From Ostrinia nubilalis (taxonomy: Eukaryota > Arthropoda > Insecta > Lepidoptera > Crambidae): 64,000 bases of DNA. A program made the translations under genes and the position numbers. The DNA is taken from positions 11,108,001 to 11,172,000 of the forward strand of contig NC_087095.1 in assembly GCF_963855985.1 (NCBI RefSeq). The letters are read 5' to 3'. The stretch's first letter is position 1. Every line of letters starts with the position of its first letter. Below are positions 20,373-32,628 of this stretch, piece by piece. Below the pieces are notes generated by a model, which searched no databases, had not been told where the DNA came from, and worked only from the letters and a program-made list of their open reading frames with translations.

Positions 20373-22619
20373 TCTTGTTTGTATGAGCGAGCGTAGAGCT
20401 GGCCACTGCGAAATTAACGCCATGTTTCATCGCACCACCCATACATGATACAGACAAATGGTAACTTTGGAGGTCAGTCGACGCTTTATCTTAGGAAGTT
20501 TCCTGCTAAGAAAGCATTCTGATAACATTATTAAAGATTCCTGATCCTGCTTTTATACTTACTTATTAATATAGCTCAAATAGAGGTTTATGTTTGTAAG
20601 AAAGGTTATAATAAAATTAGCGGGAACATTAAAATAAATGGCCCTTCATGCGGTCCAAAGTCACCTTTGTTCAAAGCTTTTGAATTCAGAGAATTCATGG
20701 AGAGAAAGCATTTTAGAATTTGGCAAATTGAATAACCTAATTTGAAGAGTAAAAGATCTTAATTGTTATCTTAGTTCATACTTTACTAAACTGTGAGGCA
20801 TTTTAATACGTGTATGAAATAAGAGTGATTTTGCGACAAAAATTCATAGTCCGTTTATATTTAGTAACTTATAAAGCTTTTGGTTTATTTAAATGTACAT
20901 ACACATTACTCAAGATACTGAGAAGGTGGGCCACTCAGCATGTGTCGTTTGGGCATCTATAGCTCACAACCATCAAACCAATACCTATCAGTCTCCAATC
21001 AGTATAGTCCGAAACTTGCTCCTCAAAAATGCATAGTCTCTTCCAGTTTGATATCTTTGATTTGATATTCGGACTGAAAATCCGGGCGCGAGTGGAGCGT
21101 TTGTATGGACTATTTACTACATCCCCGGTCGTAGGGGTAGCCTCGCTTTGATTAAACCCTTTCGGCACCCAGCGCTAGACGCTCGTTTTACTTTTATCTA
21201 CTTTACTACTCCACTCGTAAAAAGACCCGACGAAATATTTTCTTGGTGGACAAAAATTACAGACTTTGAGGTTGAGAATATTCCTAGAGTAGAAAAAAAT
21301 AGTCCAATTAAACTGAAATTGGGTGTTAACAATGGAACTCACAGAATAAAAAACAAATAAGTACCTTTTTAGCAATTCTGCTAAGTTTCAACTTAATTAA
21401 ATACAGCCAATAACTTTCCCAAAGCCCAGATTGTACATTAAATAACTTAAAACAATCATAAATTTATAATCCGTTTTCAGAAAGTTTTATTTCAATTATC
21501 ACATCAAACGCGGAAATTATAATTAAGCTTGCGTCACAATACGAAGCTCGCAGTTCTAACTTGCTTACCGCTAACATGTTTTGTACGTCACCTGCCAGAT
21601 TAAGTTTGCCGATTCTGATTTTGTTTGCGCTGCGATTTACATCGAATCCTCATCTTTCGGGGCAGTCGGAATTAAATTTAGCCTATTTTCGTGTGTACCC
21701 CGCTCAGGCGCCCGAAGTGTACGTAACTTTTTAGCTCCCACGAGTAAACCAACCGTTGTGAATCGCCAAGACTTTTTCGGGATTCCCTTTTCTTCCCACA
21801 AAGAAAGTCAGATTCATTTAATGAACAGCCTTTTAAGAGAGAAAGTTCTTTGAAGCTTATTAAAGAATCGTTTGGAGGATTAGAACCCTTAGGCCAAAGC
21901 AAGCGTTGCATAATACATGCTTATTTTTATATTCACTGGGATGGTTCAAAATGTTTTGTTATTCACAGGAAAAGATCCTTTTTATAAATACATAAAGCAT
22001 CCGTGCTTAGCAAGCAGCATAAAGGGGTCATAATTATTTCAAGACGATAATTTGCCCAATTACGTAGCTTCCTTTTTGTAACAAGATAAATAAGAATAGG
22101 GGTGTTTGCCCTCGAGAAACAATCCGAGCTTTACAGCAACTGTAAAAAAAGTACAATACCGTATGGCGTTTTTCTTATAAGTTTAATTTAAGCCTGTGTT
22201 TATCTCCTATTATTCGTGTAGCACTAGACTGTAGCTTCTAACTCTTAATATTTTCTTCTGATTAATTTCATTGAGGGTCGAATAATAGTTTAACTTTCTC
22301 TTGGGACTAACTTTTCCTTTTATACATAGATGGGTTTTATTGGCGGCCAAGCTGTAACTTAAGGTAGAAAAGCCTCTTTTCTACTTCGGCCTTTTAAATT
22401 GTATAAAATAGCAAGAAAAATGTCTTCGTACCTATTTTCGCTTAGTTAAAACAAAATTCTAAAAGCAATGTTCCCAAATGCTATACAGAGTTGACACGTG
22501 CTACCGCCTCTTATAAAAATTTGAAAAGAATATTTACTTTACTAAATGTAGGTGTCACCAAATGCTAGTCACAAATAATAAGTGCCTATTTCCAATGTAG
22601 CTTACCTATAAAGATTTTA
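20373..22619. other. No gene recognised
   Basis: Unassigned. Frames at 21148-21360 and 21581-21853 are open but contain no motif I know, and the composition around them does not change as it would over an exon. Confidence 0.4.
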
Positions 22620-22621
22620 TA

Positions 22622-22841
22622 CAGGGTGAAATTTATTGAAATCGTTTGTATCCTTTGAAAATAGACTCTACCTACTATTTATTTGTATTAGGGTGCTCTT
22701 ATAAAGAGTATAACGATTTTACAAAGTTTTAATTATTGGCATTTTAACTCATTAGATTTGTCTTATATTTGAGGATAATGTACCTACTTACTTTGTATCA
22801 TGAGTATAGTTTTATTTTAAAAGGATGCCAATTTCACCCTG
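22622..22841. mobile_element. 220-bp TA-flanked MITE (CAGGGTGAAATT ends)
   Basis: CAGGGTGAAATT at the left is exactly inverted at the right end (AATTTCACCCTG), with TA on both sides (22620-22621, 22842-22843). ATCCTTT follows shortly inside both ends. Tc1/mariner-like and non-coding. Confidence 0.65.
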
Positions 22842-22843
22842 TA

Positions 22844-23339
22844 AGTATAAGATAGATTGAGTGAAGGAGCTTACTATGTAGGCGGAGTGAAAATTCGATT
22901 TAACTCGCTCTTACCTGGCCACAATCGTCTAGATTCGATTCCCGCTTCCTTGAATGGTAATTGCTTTTGCAGTTCTACGGGCTACATTATGTACACTGTA
23001 GATATTTTACAAAGTACCCGCTTGGATTGGCGTATAGTTAAACGGTTTTTTATTTCGATTTTTCAGCGAGGTTCGAAAGCTATACAAATTGGTTTGGGGT
23101 ACGCGTGTAGCAGAAAGATAATATTTTATATTGCACACTGGATTCCTATAGATAGATAGATGGTCACTTGAAGATAATCATAGGTTGCAATTTCAGTGAC
23201 AATCAATAAAGCTACATAGTTTTACAGTAGTACCTATCTCTAAATTAGCTATCCGCGCTTTAATTTCGGTCTCCCATTTGCCTATGTTATTCAGGGATAA
23301 TGTAGTTTCTGCAGTTTTTGAGTTGATTCGTTATACTTA
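22844..23339. other. No gene recognised
   Basis: Unassigned. The 100-residue frame at 22857-23159 has no ATG at its start and no recognised motif. Confidence 0.4.
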
Positions 23340-23452
23340 GGCTGAGTTGCACCACCTAACTTTGACCGTAACTTTAACGATAGTGTTTTTGTATTGATAT
23401 TGACAGATTTTTGACGTTTGTCAAAGTTAAAGTAAGATAGTGCAACCCAGCC
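23340..23452. mobile_element. GGCTGAGTTGCACCA-family MITE, copy B (cleanest)
   Basis: Both termini are intact: GGCTGAGTTGCACCACCTAA left and GGCTGGGTTGCACTATCTTA read inward from the right. TTA flanks both ends (23337-23339 and 23453-23455). This copy defines the family as PIF/Harbinger-like. About 113 bp, non-coding. Confidence 0.8.
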
Positions 23453-23788
23453 TTAGTATAAATATGTAACGTCCACTGCTGTCGAAGTTAATAAAGCTAT
23501 CTCGCTCTAATCCGCAGATTAACTTAGAACATAATTATAGGGTCCACAACCGCAGCTCTTAAATTAAAATTGAACAGCCCTAATGAAGTACAAGCCCGAT
23601 AAGGGTTTCATTCAGGCCCACGTTCCGTACGCGTCAATCACGCGGCATATGCGGGCGACACTCAAAATGTTCCTCGCACATCACAGGAAAATGGCACATT
23701 TTAATACACATCACAGCCACTGAGTTGATTATAAACGTTACTTGCTTTTGGTCGTGGTTTTACCCGAGTTAAATTCACAATTGTAACC

Positions 23789-24115
23789 GCCTCTGTGGTC
23801 TAGTGGTAAGACCACCTGCTTCAGACGCAGAGGTCCCGGGTTCGATTCCCAGTGGGGGCAGATTTTTCTGTTCGGTTTGGTTGGTGGTAGGGCTTGTTCT
23901 AAGTCCGCCTGGCTAGCTACCACCATCTTACCTAAGTCTGTCGCCATAACAACAATGTTAACAGCATTGTTGTGTTCCGGCAGTTAGAGGTAAGATAGCC
24001 AGTTCCTCCGTGGTTGAGGATTCCGGGTGAAGCTCGCTTCCACCTTCGGCCTGATCATCACTTACCATTATCTCAATACAGGCCAAGAGTCCTCGTTGTG
24101 GATAAAATAAAAAAT
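23789..24115 (+). mobile_element. tRNA-derived SINE, near full length
   Basis: The head (23789-23860) folds as a tRNA-like cloverleaf. Box A is TGGTCTAGTGG (23796-23806) and box B is GGTTCGATTCC (23839-23849). The acceptor GCCTCTG can pair with TGGGGGC. The anticodon-loop equivalent reads CAG, but without the long variable arm of a leucine tRNA. The body continues with GTTGGTGGTAGGGCTTGTTC and CTTCCACCTTCGGCCTGATC and ends in an A-rich GGATAAAATAAAAAA tail. A 3' fragment of the same family lies inverted at 24.36 kb, which excludes a genuine tRNA gene. Confidence 0.8.
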
Positions 24116-24357
24116 CTGTTTGTCACAGAAAGATCGATTTAGCGTACTTAAACTCAGACCGCCGACTTTTAGTTGGCCGATAGTTGATTCGGGCCTTAGT
24201 ATTTATCGTTTGTAATTTAGCTAATTAACTCAATATCGTTATAAATTATAACCTTTATCTTACTCTGATGTTAGAATAATACTGTGAAATTTAATCAAAA
24301 TTCGTTCAGTAGTTTTTGCGTGAAAGAGTTACAAAATATCCATCCATCCTCTGAAAC
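24116..24357. other. Spacer between SINE copies
   Basis: Unassigned. Confidence 0.35.
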
Positions 24358-24463
24358 TTTTTTTTTATCCACAACGAGGAAGCTCTTGGCCTGTATCTCA
24401 CCTGATGGTAAGTGACGATCAGGCCGAAGGTGGACGCGAGCTTCACCTGGAATCCTCAACCAC
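24358..24463 (-). mobile_element. Truncated SINE, 3' end only
   Basis: It is the inverse of the last roughly 105 bp of the SINE at 23.79 kb: ATCCACAACGAGGA, CTTGGCCTGTAT, GATCAGGCCGAAGGTGGA, AGCTTCACC. It begins with a T run, which is the A-tail on the reverse strand. 5'-truncated, as usual for target-primed insertion. Confidence 0.8.
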
Positions 24464-25961
24464 TTTCACATTTACTTATAATATTTGCAAGACTCACGCC
24501 AATCGAACACGCACTGAGAATATTCACGAGCTCGACGAATCGCTTAAATAATAAATAAGTGAGGATCAATAAGTGAGCATTGCTTAATTAATAAAATGTC
24601 CATAAGTTTTCATAATAAGCGTCGTGCTCATTTGTCACGGCCAGACTGCAGTTATGTTCGTTAATTTTATTTCGGTAATGATTAAAATATTGGTTTCGGT
24701 AACGGTTTTGCATCGGTAAAATATTTCAATCGTCTCAACACAGTGTTATTATTAATTATTAACTCATTAATTACCTATTAATGGATGATTCTCGCTACTC
24801 CATAGCCCCGTTTCCTATTTTCTTGTCTGTCTGGCGCTGTCAATCATGCTGCCATTTCGTATTGAGTGAAAGGGAAAGAAGGTATAGGTATATAATATGC
24901 TATGCATTATGAAAGCGATAGTATTTAGGTACCTACACGATTTTCCTTTGATCTGAGGTTGATTTCAGTCAATTTTTGTAGTAAAAAATATAAAACATGT
25001 TTAAAAGATATGTATAAGTCTAAGAAAAGTAATTAAAATGAAAAGCGTACTACCTGAGTTATTATTAAAAGCTTTGCGTATTACGTAGACTAAAAGGCAA
25101 AGGGTTATGAAAGTCAGCTGTATAATATAGAAAACCTTAACAAACTTCAAAAAGTTTCAGAATATAAATGGAGGTGAATTAGATACCTTTAGAGCTCTAT
25201 TTATAGACTATACCTTGAATATAAAATATTTTATGCCTTCTTTTAAGTTGTATTGCTTCAGTCTAAGGATCTAAGTAGTTAGGTACCGTTTTAATATTAT
25301 TGTCACACGACACGAGAAAACGACGACACGAGAATTTCTTTTGACGCCATGCCAGTAAGATTTCAAAGCGTGTAAAACAATATCCTTGTGGTACAAATAC
25401 CGCAATAATAACAAACGTCTCGCCTTGTACAATAACATATAACCCAAATATTCTGAGAAATTTTTGAGAAAACAGAAATACACAATTTTACAATGGTAGA
25501 GTCAATTCTAAGAAAAAACAGTTAAGCCTAAAGCTATGTGGGCTTAACAAATCCTTTGTTAATTAATCTGGCGGATAATTTGTTGCTAAGCCCAAAAATC
25601 GGGAACGTCTAGACCAATTTGGCTATTTTTTCAAATGCTTGTTGAATTCCAAGGGCCTTATGAACAAAAAAATTAATTCTCCGAAATGATAAATCCAAAT
25701 CTTATATGTAATGGTAGAAAGACGTCTTGGGTCAGCTATTGTTTTAAAAATAAAGGTGTTTAAACATACATTGGATATTGTTGGTTATGTAGTTATGTCT
25801 TTTTAAGTAATGTTCTAATTAATAAATGTTTCTTAAATATTTTAAATTTTGATGTAAAAAATTATCGAAAATAGGTAATCTATAGAATTACAGAACCGGT
25901 TTCGAAAGTTCCTAATGAAATCCTTTATTTACATGAGGGTAATAAAATTCAATTTACGAGC
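24464..25961. other. No gene recognised
   Basis: Unassigned AT-rich DNA. Confidence 0.4.
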
Positions 25962-25965
25962 TTAA

Positions 25966-26125
25966 GGTGAACGTACATTCTATCCAAATCGCACGAGTTA
26001 CACGCCCTGAGTTCATCGATTTACAGAATCTAAGAAATTGTATAAAGCTGTTTGCACCTCAGCACATCGAAGAATTTGGTTAAGAATTTATCGGCGCGTT
26101 CGCTTCGGACAAATGTGTGTTCACC
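25966..26125. mobile_element. 160-bp MITE with TTAA flanks
   Basis: GGTGAACGTACATT at the left mirrors AATGTGTGTTCACC at the right. TTAA lies immediately outside both ends (25962-25965, 26126-26129). A TTAA duplication is typical of piggyBac-class elements. Because TTAA is itself palindromic, a PIF-type TTA target with A/T ends cannot be excluded. Confidence 0.55.
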
Positions 26126-26129
26126 TTAA

Positions 26130-28112
26130 TACCGAGTTCGCGTTTGCAATTAAATGAATTTGTTCGAGTGTCATCAATTGTGCAGGATCGTGTTGTGTTA
26201 ACTCCAATGGGGGTGACTCCATTCCATCCAAGGTTTCTCTTGTGAAAGGCAAACAATTCAACTTAAAGAGCACTTATTCTTATTAATGGGTTTATTCTCA
26301 GTTTCAGATTGTGTAATGGGAATTTTTATAACTTTTATGCTTTTATTTATTTATGTATACGTACCTAGTTTAAAAAAATAATATTATAGGTTCGACCTTT
26401 CTCAAGTAATAACAAATATTATGACCGCTTCAATAATAAAGAGTTCATCCCACGTCCAAAATGAGTAGCATTGATCATACCAATAATCTTAACGCCTTTG
26501 CGGACACTTCCCTATTCAAGGTAAGCGTACCTACTAATGAGTTTGTAGCACAATAGATACGAGTAAGTACGTTACTAAGCCGCTAAGCTTTCATCAAGAA
26601 TATACAATTGCGAGCTGAAGTTGTGAGTCCGTTAACGAATGTGTGTGTGACCTAGGCCCCTAGAGTTTTGGTGATCTTAGTCGCACCATGAGTGGTGCGA
26701 ATAGCCAAAGAATTGCTTACTAAGTTTAGCTTTTCGCACTGAAGACTTAGAGCGTGCAAATGGGATGATTTGTCCAAAGGATAATTTGTAATGTCGTATT
26801 ACCAGACCGATTCTTTATTGAATATTATGTACTTAGTAATAAAAACATTTCTTCAAATAAGTAAACCCAAAACAGAGAGCTTTCCCAATCGACCCAATAC
26901 AAAAAGTTCTTGGGCGATTAACAACCATCCCCTGGTGAAGACCTCTTCATGTCACGTAAAAAACGTGGGTTATTTATTTACCATGAGTCGTCAGTCAGTC
27001 ATCACTTGAGGTGCGAAACGCCAAAAACCCTTGTGTTGGAGCTATATGAATAGCTTGTTGTTTTTGAATTTAGACTAACCTCCTGCCCTCAAATTCCACC
27101 GGCTTTCGGCTTCTGTCGGCTTCTGAAAAAGCAAACATTCCAGCTAAACGACCGCGCATTACTTTTACATTAACGGAGTTCAAATTAGCGCCGAGTACTC
27201 GCTGGGGCTATTATTGTATCGTCTTAATAGGCCCTGATGTTCTGTTTAGTTGGTGACAAAATTTCTAAGTCCATAATTATAGCCGAGAATTAAAAGCTTT
27301 TGAATTTAACGGTTTAGGTTAATAGTATTCAAATGAGTTTTTAAATACTGTAGCCGGTTTAATGTAGCGAGTAAAATATTTAAAACTCAGCATTTAGTAC
27401 TATCAAGCTTAAAGTTGTATGAATAGCGATTTATTGAATAGATTCATTCAACAGCATTGAATATTTTATTTTATTACAAAATATTGATAAAAGATCCTGA
27501 CAATTGGTCTAGTAATTTGACGTAGTGGGATTATAATCTAACCTAACCAATTGTTATTTTACAATCTTACGCGTTATATTACAAATTGACGGACGGTTAT
27601 AGGTATCACGATACCACGGTGATATGTATACTGTATACCGCAAACTCATCGCACTCCCTATGGTTAACTGCGGTCCAAAATAAAAAATTAATATCCAAAA
27701 CTACGAAGATTACAATAGTTCCAACTCTGTAATTCAGTTTTTCACGAGTTCAGTTCCATCGATAATGTTATTGCTCTTGACATGGCAATTTTAATGATGG
27801 CGTGGAGTCAACTGAAAATTCGTTTGGGACACCAAAACGTATAAAGCTTTTAACCAAATGAAAGCCATATATTACCCAATAACGCACTCGTAACTCCATG
27901 ATATAAGCGGCTCAGAAAATTGCCCTGGCACAATGTTACTGTGATAAGCATCGCAGTAATAACTTGTTTTATGCAATCCCGAGTAAGTTTGGCTAATTCG
28001 TTTCGCTGTAAACACAGTTACCACTCAATTATCTTAATGCTCTGGTGACAGTTCGGAGTTATTGTGCTGCCAAAACCGTTTAACTGCTGGATTCTGTAGA
28101 CTATGTTATGAA
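26130..28112. other. No gene recognised
   Basis: Unassigned. GGCTTTCGGCTTCTGTCGGCTTCTG near 27103-27128 is a short imperfect tandem. Confidence 0.4.
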
Positions 28113-28368
28113 CTAGCTGTGCCCGCGACTTCGTACGCGTGAAACTAGTTTGAATAATATTTACCGTTTTTGCAACATTTTTCTTCACGGCTTCGCCTCT
28201 GTTGGCTGTAGGGTGAGGTTATAGTATAGCCTAAAGCCTTCCTGGAAAAACGGAATATCTAACACAAAAAGTTTTTTTTAAATCGGACTTGTAGTTCTTT
28301 AGATTAGCGCCACATTAGCGCGTTCAAATAAACAAACAAACTCTTCAGCTTTATAATATTAGTGTAGA
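28113..28368 (-). mobile_element. Complete small Helitron
   Basis: Read on the reverse strand it begins TCTACACTAATATTATAAAG after an A and ends GCACAGCTAG before a T, so both Helitron termini and the A/T insertion site are intact in 256 bp. The 3' part contains GCGTACGAAGTCGCGGGC, able to form the terminal hairpin, and the 5' part has GTTTGTTTGTTTATTTGAAC. Related partial copies lie at 14.35 and 37.98 kb. No coding sequence. Confidence 0.82.
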
Positions 28369-30605
28369 TGTCTTTTTATTTGTTTTGATGTAACGTTGTT
28401 TGAAGTAGCAGCCCGATGGATATCGTATTTGGCACGGATTTCGCCTTTATTGTGATCAACACTCGACGTCTCTTTGAGGCTGGTTAAGTGAGTGAGTAAA
28501 AATAGAAGTGCCCTTTTCAACTATTTTCGATTACTCTAAAAGGCGCCAGACATCGCAGTAAGATATTATTCGTTTATGAGTTATAGGATACGATTAAGGA
28601 TTTTATGCTGAGGGCGTTTACCACGATGTTATTTACGCAGCTTTTAAAGTGAGAGAAAGTTCAGAGTGAATTGTGATCAAAACTTCTTTAGTAAGTACCT
28701 ATTTTCGTATCAAACATCAACTTGTGCAACAACAATGGGATTTAAAGATAACGGTTATTTAATTTTTTGTTTATACTTCCCGGTGTAAATAAACACAAGT
28801 ATCGTCACCAGTCGTTAGGCTGTGAATCCGACAAAATATCGTGATCACATCCATCAAGCTGTCTTATTGTATCGACAGGGGATCGCTCGCGGAATAAAGT
28901 GGAGGCGGATTTTTATTATGCGAATGCCCTTAAATCTTCTTGCTTGTAAAGGATTACTGGAACTTTCATTATATCTGGAACGAAAATTCCAACCGGGTTT
29001 ACGTCAACTTAAGTATTTATAAAAGTGCCAGTGTCTAAGAGTTATGTAATATTAAATGTCTCTCTTTGATACTACTATCTATTCAAATTTTGTAAAAAGT
29101 CGTATTCGAACTCTATTCGTGTTGAATGTCTTAAATATTATGACATACTCTTTCTTACCTACACTACATGTAGGCCTACGCTATAAAATCAACAGAGAAA
29201 AGTTATTTAAAAAGAAAATCGGGATAACTTTGATTTTCAGAATGACTAAAACATACTGAAAATAACGAAAAGAATCGATTTTGACAAATAATGCGCTATT
29301 TTGTAAATTTTCGGATTTTTCAATGCATGCACAAATTTAGTAATAGGTATAACTTTATAATTACAGAAATTAGATTCTTGGCTTTGGCTTTTAAAATAAG
29401 CAACTCTCAGCTTTAAGAAGAATTTTCACAAACATTCCAACATCAATAAAGCTTCATAGCAATTTTACGATATTACTTCGAAATTCTGTTGAGTTGTTGG
29501 TTTGTCCGATAAGAAAGTTTAGTTCGTTAAGTAGGCACATTAGGGGGAACAGGAAAACATTAGGGGGTGTCTTGGTAGTGGCGCGACGCCAGATGCTATT
29601 AAAATATGCCATCCAATCGGACGCGACTTCATTCCACGCCGTTCTTTTTAAGACCGTGTTTCGGCTTTTTCACAGATTGTTTATTTAGTTTGCTTCAATC
29701 TTCTTTGCTTTATTGGCAATATGTCTTATTAGCATAAAAGTCATAAAAACTCATAAAACTCATTTATTTCTGCAATTAGGCTTTAAAAAGCACTTTTACA
29801 GGTCCCAGTATTAACCCTACCACTGCTTCAGGACTATAAATGGGCGAGTGCCGAGAAGAAGCAGCGTAAGAAACTCAGTCACTATTTACTTATACATATT
29901 TGCTATGGAGTCTGTATTTAGCAAAAATGATAATTCTTCTGAAATGGTCTATGTCTTTAGAAATTCAGACTGCGTCCAAATTAATTACTACGTTGTTGAA
30001 AATGTTCTCTATTTACTATCTAGCAAAAAAAAAAATACCGAGCTATTCCAAAGAGTTTAGATATAAATTACTCCATCATTGCGCTAGGTTACTAGAGAAA
30101 GAATACCCGTATATTTGTAGAATATAAAAAGCATAGCAATAATTACACTCATGTCTTATTGCTTTCGTACAAAAACTTTCGAAGTGTAGGATTCTCCAAA
30201 CAATAAAAATATGTCATTTCGCAGAGATTAGATTTGAAATTCCACAAAAGAGATCGAGACTTTGCTCTTAGAGTAATAAATGTAAGAAACAATGAGAAAG
30301 TCGTACCAAAGGGCATTGGGGACAGAGTCCAAAAATCTTAGGACAATAATTGTGTAATTTGCACAGAATAATATTGAATGTTGAGCAGCTATTTGCACTT
30401 CTTTCGTTAGCAGTACAAGTCCTGACCATTTCGTTTCATCCCATTGAATACTAAGTTGATTCGATTCGCTTGGAAAGTAGCCTATTGCATGTTTACTGGA
30501 TGTACTAGTGCTAGCACATTGTTAAGTCCTCCCACATAAAGTACTCTGGATAACTTTGTAGGAAAAGTTCTTTATGCTAGTAGTGTCAAAGAAAATGTAT
30601 TATTT
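28369..30605. other. No gene recognised
   Basis: Unassigned. Several overlapping small frames between 28.8 and 30.1 kb show no recognisable motif. Confidence 0.4.
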
Positions 30606-30740
30606 CAAAAAATCAAAATCAAAAAAAATCAAAAATGTTTTATTCGTTAACAAACCAACTTTTACAAAAATTGTGGTGACATACCTAGTAAGTAAAAGTA
30701 TACCTGTATCAGGTAGTCACCGCCCATTCAGACAGTGCTA
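30606..30740 (-). mobile_element. LINE 3' terminus with (TTTGATT)n tail
   Basis: On the forward strand it opens with repeated AATCAAA units followed by TTTTATTCGTTAACAAACC. On the reverse strand this is a LINE 3' end with a short tandem tail. A relative with the same order (AATCAAATCAAATCA then TTTATTTGTTAACATCAC) lies at 61.30 kb. The LINE family is not resolved. Confidence 0.5.
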
Positions 30741-30854
30741 GTTTTGGGTAAGTTTAACAAACAAAAAAACAAAATGGTTATTAATTAGATTACAAACTTG
30801 AAGTAGAAGGTAAAGAAAAAATATAAGGTGAATTAGAAAATATGGTGTTTGTAA

Positions 30855-30900
30855 GTGTGTGTGTGTGTGTGTGTATGCGTGTGTGTGTGTGTGTGTGTGT
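30855..30900. repeat. (GT)n microsatellite
   Basis: About 22 GT units interrupted once by ATGC near 30874-30877. Confidence 0.95.
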
Positions 30901-30901
30901 T

Positions 30902-31918
30902 ATGTTGTATTATGTTAAGTTATGATAGAGAGTGATTTTACGTTTTTATATGCCTTTTTTAACTTTCAGGTATTTTGATAAATTTTATATATTATTTTTT
31001 AAAAGTGTTTCGGTATCCAAATAGCTAAGCGATTTTAACCAGAGTGTAAGTTTCTCTATTTCGGGTTTAAATAAGATGTTTAATTGTTTTGTTTACTGCT
31101 TATGACTTTCGATAGATTTACATATTATTGTGTTGTAAACCTATTACAGACTGTGTCTCGCAAACATTGCCTGCGAAACTGGAAGTTTGTTGATATTTTT
31201 ATAAAACCAGACAAGTCTTATCTGCTGATATTTCCCCTAGCACCCTTTTCATACAAGACTAAATAGGCACTTAAAGTTGGTGCACCGCCCTAGACTGCAT
31301 ATGTGATTAACGTCAATTACACTACACTACCGTACAAGTACAGTACATTCTTGTGCACATTATTTAGATGCCTGTTTTTGTAGTTGCACAGTAACGAAAA
31401 CTTTTGAATATCTTTTGTCGTAGCACGCTGTGTTTCGCACACGAGTTTGCTAATAACTGAGTATTTTGTTCAACGCTTTGTTAAGCGAGTTTGTATGAAT
31501 ATTTGATCCAAACATGGGATAGAACATTGGCGGTATTGTTGCTTTAACTTTATGTACCTATCTAGATTGAACTGAAGTAGGTATTTTTTGTTTCAGTAGG
31601 TAAATAAATAAAGTTTTGTAAACGTGTCTTAATTTGTAACTTTTAGTAGCAGAAGGGTTATAACTACCCTTGATCACTTGGGACGCAGAAACAACTTCCT
31701 ATTTGATAGCAATCCGAAGCCAATTAAACTTTTAATTCCCAAACAGTAAAGTTTGTTGGGCCACTCGTTCCACTAGACCCGTTTTGAAGTTCGTTAGGCA
31801 TATCCAAATCTGACGAGAGACATGTTCGTCTCCAACAATGATTTTCAAACTTTGTAGGTGTAAGTTAGTTTTCATGTGTTTAGATTGTCAGGGGTACCGC
31901 GTTAACCTTTAAGGCCTT
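30902..31918. other. No gene recognised
   Basis: Unassigned. Confidence 0.35.
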
Positions 31919-32042
31919 GCCAGAGAGAGGGAGAGAGTGTGCTTGAGCTTTAGTCGTCGATATATTTTTTATACGTTGTAAATATTGATTGTCTTCTAGT
32001 GTATGTCTTGTTGGTTGTCCTATTAAATAAATAAATAAATGC
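31919..32042 (+). mobile_element. Probable LINE 3' tail, (ATAA)n ended
   Basis: The sequence ending TTGGTTGTCCTATTAAATAAATAAATAAAT has the layout of a CR1/Jockey-type LINE 3' end with a short tandem tail. No coding part remains. Confidence 0.35.
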
Positions 32043-32436
32043 ATAATAAGGCAGGTATTTGACCGCAATTGCACCTCGTGTTAAGTGAAATGTACCTAGT
32101 GTAGAATGGTACATATCTAGTACATAGAATGCAATGAAAACGCCACAAAGTAGTGGTAGAATCCAAATTTTTACAAGGAAGAAAAGTTATGTGCATGTGC
32201 CGTGATTTCTTACAGGTAAGATGTTAAGATAAGGTCCGAGTGTGACTGCTTAAACGGTCAGTCATGTGGACACTTCACGATTAAGCATAAATGAATATTT
32301 ATTGATTATGGCTTCGGCCACTTGATGCCAGTATTGTTGTTCTGACATGGTGCGTAAAATTCGATTGGAAGTTATTCAGGCGCGGCGCGGCCCGATGCGC
32401 GTTTCCATACAGAATAATAATAAACATAGTAAAGTA

Positions 32437-32628
32437 AAAACTTCGTAAGTACACTTTTGAAATGGCAACTTTCCCAAAAAAAGACGTTACTTTTGAAATA
32501 AAAAAGATTTTATTTAAGTAGGTATATTTTATAGCTAATATTTTGTTTATCTTTCTAACGTGTTTTATTTTAAAACTCTTTTATAGTTTAGGAAAAACTG
32601 CCATTTCAAAAGTGTATCACTAAGTTTT
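32437..32628. mobile_element. MITE with ACACTTTTGAAATGGCA termini
   Basis: AAAACTTCGTAAGTACACTT at 32437 and the word GAAATGGCA that follows face their inverse near 32598-32628 (TGCCATTTCAAAAGTGTATC then ACTAAGTTTT). About 190 bp. Non-coding. The target duplication is unclear. Confidence 0.6.

Noticed and set aside
21148..21853. Adjacent open frames as exons of one gene
   Set aside because: No shared domain, no consistent splice sites in matching phase that I could identify, and composition like the surroundings.
23789..23860. Functional tRNA-Leu(CAG)-like gene
   Set aside because: It folds as a tRNA-like head but lacks the long variable arm of leucine tRNAs. It is followed by a SINE body whose 3' end recurs nearby.
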